Shown: positions 4,279-6,337 of the stretch, one piece after another | How positions within the stretch are numbered: the stretch's first letter is position 1 | How the letters are laid out: each line of letters starts with the position of its first letter | NCBI GenBank assembly: GCA_021791455.1 | Contig: JAJYWM010000428.1 | Span: 1-6,337, forward strand | Direction of reading: 5' to 3' | DNA length: 6,337 nucleotides | Source: a bacterium | Lineage (GTDB): Bacteria > Chloroflexota > Dormibacteria > UBA8260 > Bog-877 | Notes under the pieces: model-generated | Database searches by the model: none | The model's input: the letters and a program-made list of their open reading frames with translations, nothing else | What the model was told of the DNA's origin: nothing | Program-made: the position numbers and the translations under genes

Positions 4279-5508
4279 CTAGGCCCCGAAAGTAGTGCGC
4301 TGTAGCACCGAATCCACGGCGCGTAGCCTGCTCAGCAGGTACTCCATGGGGCGCGAACCCTTCACGCGGTTGCAGTTGCCGCAGAGAAGTTGGTAGTTCT
4401 CATAGTAGTCCCCCCCGCCCTTTGCTTTGGGCACGATGTGGTCGATCTCTAGGTTGCGTTCATCGAAGGCGGTCTTGCAGCCGTTGCACAGGCCGCCCTG
4501 TCCCCGGAATAGGCGTCGCTTCGCCGAAGGGGACATTGGCTCTGTCGCCACGTCTGTACGGTGCGGGGTGTCGGTGCGATGGACGAGGTCCCGAAAGAGG
4601 CCGGCGTCGTCGCTTAGGCGCTCGATGAGCACATCAATCGCTCGCCTCTCGATGTCTATTCCGATCCAGCGGCGCCCCATGCGCTGAGCCGCGACGAGAG
4701 CGGTTCCACAGCCGCAGAAGGGGTCTAGCACCGTGTCCCCCGGGGCGCTACTGGCGCCAATGACTCTCTCCAGCAACGCGACCGGCTTCTGTGTTGGGTA
4801 TCCGAGCCGTTCGGGGGACCAGGTCTGAAGCGAATTGACGTCGGCCCACCAGTCAGGCATGTGTGCCCCGCGACCCAGATCTCTGGGCAAGTTGTCGATG
4901 CTCACGCCTCCACGTGCCGCCACCAGCTTCTGGCTGGCTTCGGAGTAGGGAACGAACTGAGGCTGGAAATATGGCGCTCCCCCCTTGCTGTAGAACAGGA
5001 GGACATCGTGCTTGCGGGCAAAGGCGGACTTTGGTACCCCTCCGCCCCGGTAGCACCACACGATCTCGTTGCGAAACGCCCCGCCCCGCTTCCCCGAGCA
5101 GAAGATGCCGTCCATGACCACCTTGAGGTAGTGGCTGGCGGTGGGGTCGCAGTGTAGATAGACGCTGCCAGTCGGCTTTAAAACTCTACGCATCTCGATC
5201 AGCCGCTGTGCCATATAGGCCAAGTATGCGGACATAGCTTTGCCCGCTGTGTCCTGGGCAGAGAGAATGAACCGCGCCACAGCCGGGTATTCCCCGACCA
5301 AGGTCTCCAGGTACGCAGAGTCTACGTCGGTCCAAGTCCACATATCCTTGAAGGCGACCCCGGCCGACTTGCTTCCGATGGGGGCGGCATACATGCGCTT
5401 GCTGTTGAAGGGAGGGTCGAGGTAGATGAGATCAACGGTGGCGCTGTTCAAGCCGTGGAGCACGAACAGGTTGTCATTGGTGAAGAGGGTGTTCAGCGCT
5501 GTCATCAT
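4279..5508 (-). CDS. Beta-class DNA methyltransferase fused to an HNH nuclease domain
   Basis: This 409-residue protein transfers methyl from S-adenosylmethionine to DNA adenine N6 (most likely) or cytosine N4. Motif IV DPPF is at residues 31-34 and precedes motif I DPFCGCGT (262-269), the order of beta-class enzymes. TQKP (239-242) and GIDIE (283-287) are also typical, and the target recognition region lies roughly at 135-235. After a basic linker (about 300-335) comes a complete HNH domain: Cys341-x2-Cys344, Asp356-His357 in EIDHIVP, Asn371, and Cys376-x2-Cys379-Asn380. The same protein could therefore methylate and cut or nick DNA. I recall this methylase subfamily from phages and mobile elements, some with the same fusion. 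ATG 5508 or 5505 can start; GGCGG just upstream fits 5505 slightly better. It is preceded by an IS1-like remnant on the same strand. No separate restriction subunit is visible. The recognition site cannot be read from the sequence. Confidence 0.9.
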   Translation of the reverse strand: MMTALNTLFTNDNLFVLHGLNSATVDLIYLDPPFNSKRMYAAPIGSKSAGVAFKDMWTWTDVDSAYLETLVGEYPAVARFILSAQDTAGKAMSAYLAYMAQRLIEMRRVLKPTGSVYLHCDPTASHYLKVVMDGIFCSGKRGGAFRNEIVWCYRGGGVPKSAFARKHDVLLFYSKGGAPYFQPQFVPYSEASQKLVAARGGVSIDNLPRDLGRGAHMPDWWADVNSLQTWSPERLGYPTQKPVALLERVIGASSAPGDTVLDPFCGCGTALVAAQRMGRRWIGIDIERRAIDVLIERLSDDAGLFRDLVHRTDTPHRTDVATEPMSPSAKRRLFRGQGGLCNGCKTAFDERNLEIDHIVPKAKGGGDYYENYQLLCGNCNRVKGSRPMEYLLSRLRAVDSVLQRTTFGA

Positions 5509-5517
5509 GCTTCCGCC

Positions 5518-5708
5518 CTAGCCGAGCAGGGCGACGATCTCCTCGATCCGCCAGGCGTGACTGCAACTCCCGTCGCCATCGCTGGAGTCTGAGGATAAGG
5601 GTTCGCCAGGCTCTTGTGGGGTCGGGCGAAGGTGTGGTCCATGAAGTGGAGGCTCACGGCGGCGGCCATCCCGTTCACGTCGGAGGGCTCCCTTAGGCGC
5701 CTCGGCAC
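5518..5708 (-). pseudogene. Frameshifted C-terminal remnant of an IS1-like transposase
   Basis: From about 5670 the frame reads AAAVSLHFMDHTFARPHKSL and then TPAMATGVA, matching the C-terminal end I recall for IS1-like DDE transposases (FARPHKTL, TPAMAAGVADHVW). Near 5557-5565 the reading frame must shift. The next frame gives HAWRIEEIVALLG and a TAG at 5518-5520, which is the family's usual ending. Deletion of one base in a GAT (Asp) codon after GVA explains the shift exactly. The N-terminal two thirds, including the catalytic residues apart from this tail, are missing, so it is dead. Without the shift correction the frame runs on to a TGA at 5505-5507, overlapping the methyltransferase start, a coincidence rather than a real upstream gene. 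Confidence 0.6.
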
Positions 5709-5724
5709 GGGGTCAGTGTCGCGC

Positions 5725-5741
5725 GGCCCGGAGACCGGGCC
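5725..5741. repeat. Strong GC hairpin upstream of the SOS-type operon
   Basis: GGCCCGG and CCGGGCC form a perfect 7-bp stem around AGA. It lies in the 143-base gap between the transposase remnant and the next plus-strand gene. A short T-poor tail follows in both directions, so the terminator role is uncertain. It may insulate the two sides or mark a transposon boundary. Confidence 0.4.
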
Positions 5742-5812
5742 GACTTAAACTGACGAACCGCTCCGCGCCGGGATCACGTGACTCTCGTCGGGATCGTGGT
5801 ACCGTTCTGCAC

Positions 5813-5826
5813 GGAACACATGTTCC
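5813..5826 (+). promoter_or_regulatory. LexA-type SOS box
   Basis: GGAACACATGTTCC contains a perfect GAAC-N4-GTTC, and the ACAT spacer fits the RNRY pattern of the Gram-positive (Bacillus/actinobacterial) LexA box; only the outermost C/G pair differs. It lies 25 bases before the ATG at 5852. Just upstream TACCGT (5800-5805) can serve as a -10, with GTGACT (5778-5783) as a weak -35, so the box would cover the transcription start. Confidence 0.5.
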
Positions 5827-5851
5827 CCGCGTAGCCGATGAGGAGATCGAT

Positions 5852-6115
5852 ATGGCGCTTCACGAGGCAGACTCTCAGCCCCGAGCGGTTCAACACCTCT
5901 GGTGCCGAGATCGACGTGCGTGGGTGCTCCAGCGGTGGAGCGATGGACGGTGGGCGGTCTTCGAACGCTACGAGGCCCTGGGCACCGGTCACGCCTGGAC
6001 GGTCGTTCCCGGCCGGTACCTCTTCCTTCCCACTTATGGCCGTCCCTCAGCCTCAGACTTCCCAAGCTGGGTGCCAGTTCAGGTCGCCCAAGCCCTGGTT
6101 GGAGCCACCGCATGA
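5852..6115 (+). CDS. Trp-rich small protein, function unknown, possibly SOS-regulated
   Basis: This 87-residue soluble protein has no family I recognise. It is rich in Trp, Arg and Tyr (HLWCRDRRAWVLQRWSDGRW), with a beta-strand-like alternation up to the Pro at 76-ish, and lacks signal peptide or membrane segments. ATG 5852 is well supported by GAGGAG at 5840-5845 with 6-base spacing. A frame starting at 5838 overlaps it in another phase but has no ribosome site. The TGA overlaps the ATG of the next gene as ATGA, typical of an operon with coupled translation. The LexA-type box in front suggests induction on DNA damage. The role could be in phage or element response; this is not shown by the sequence. 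Confidence 0.65.
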   Translation: MALHEADSQPRAVQHLWCRDRRAWVLQRWSDGRWAVFERYEALGTGHAWTVVPGRYLFLPTYGRPSASDFPSWVPVQVAQALVGATA

Positions 6116-6337
6116 TCGCGGAGCTGATCTCAGCCACACTTGGCGACTCGGTCGCGCAGGCCGTAGGCCGGCTAGTTGCGGAGAAGCTGAAGAGGGCCAA
6201 TCTCCCTACTGAGGCGCGGTACGCCGCTTACCGCGACTTCCGCCATGCCGCACTCCGGGCGCTCCTGGCACTGGACGTTTGGACGACAGCGCGCCCTGGC
6301 TTAGTCGGTGCCGCCTGGAGCTGGCCGGTGGCCCTAG
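6112..6337 (+). CDS. Partial gene of unknown function, second in the operon
   Basis: The frame opens with ATG 6112, overlapping the previous TGA (ATGA), with GGAG at 6101-6104 seven bases upstream. It stays open for 75 codons to the window end, so the C-terminus is missing. The visible part starts MIAELISATLGDSVAQAVGR and is strongly helical: an amphipathic stretch with EKLKRA, then RYAAYRDFRHAALRALLALD, then a Trp-containing segment near residue 70. Third codon positions are mostly G or C. No domain is recognised. The coupling to the upstream small gene indicates a shared function and shared control by the LexA-type box. Confidence 0.65.
   Translation, partial: MIAELISATLGDSVAQAVGRLVAEKLKRANLPTEARYAAYRDFRHAALRALLALDVWTTARPGLVGAAWSWPVAL

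Noticed and set aside
5745..6200. Minus-strand frame of 151 codons opposite the last two genes
   Set aside because: The plus-strand genes have Shine-Dalgarno sequences and ATGA coupling; the minus frame has no supporting signals.
1..6337. CRISPR array or long tandem repeats
   Set aside because: No regularly spaced repeats of 20-40 bases were seen on reading either strand.

Overview
The window is GC-rich and looks like the accessory end of a mobile element (prophage, integrative element or genomic island) from a Gram-positive, probably actinobacterial-type host. The host guess rests on four things: codons with G or C at the third position, at least two genes whose -10 box sits exactly 6 bases before the ATG (leaderless transcripts), a GAAC-N4-GTTC LexA-type box, and gene families I associate with Actinobacteria, Chloroflexi and their metagenomic relatives. 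No ribosomal or housekeeping gene is present, so the lineage is an inference.

Left edge (1-387): the minus strand carries the 3' part of a tRNA-Ser(UGA) gene, from the anticodon stem through CCA, with no 5' half. This is the usual scar of tyrosine-recombinase integration. Bases left of it would be host flank and everything to the right the element. Paired GTTGCCA repeats nearby could be integrase arm sites. No integrase gene lies in the window.

388-1633: a leaderless small zinc-ribbon gene is tightly coupled to an IS1595/ISXO2-type DDE transposase. The transposase is cut by an in-frame amber codon directly after its second catalytic aspartate.

1634-2658 (minus strand): a three-gene group. 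It starts with a 48-residue basic protein, followed by a small DUF5678-like protein and then a retropepsin-like aspartic protease with an IWDTGAT active site. The last two overlap by 3 bases. This protease pair is the best candidate for an uncharacterised system. The first gene shares a 16-bp bidirectional leaderless promoter with a divergent plus-strand gene.

2675-4233 (plus strand): an HNH-like treble-clef protein, a possible 36-residue membrane peptide, and a single-pass membrane protein of unknown function whose start region carries dyads.

4279-5708 (minus strand): a beta-class DNA methyltransferase fused to a C-terminal HNH nuclease domain, preceded by the frameshifted C-terminal remnant of an IS1-like transposase.

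5709-6337 (plus strand): a LexA-type box and Shine-Dalgarno sequence precede a Trp-rich small gene. It overlaps by ATGA a second unknown gene that runs off the window. Transposon debris, a methyltransferase-nuclease fusion, an HNH protein, a protease cassette and a possibly SOS-controlled operon together fit a cargo or defence region next to an integration site.
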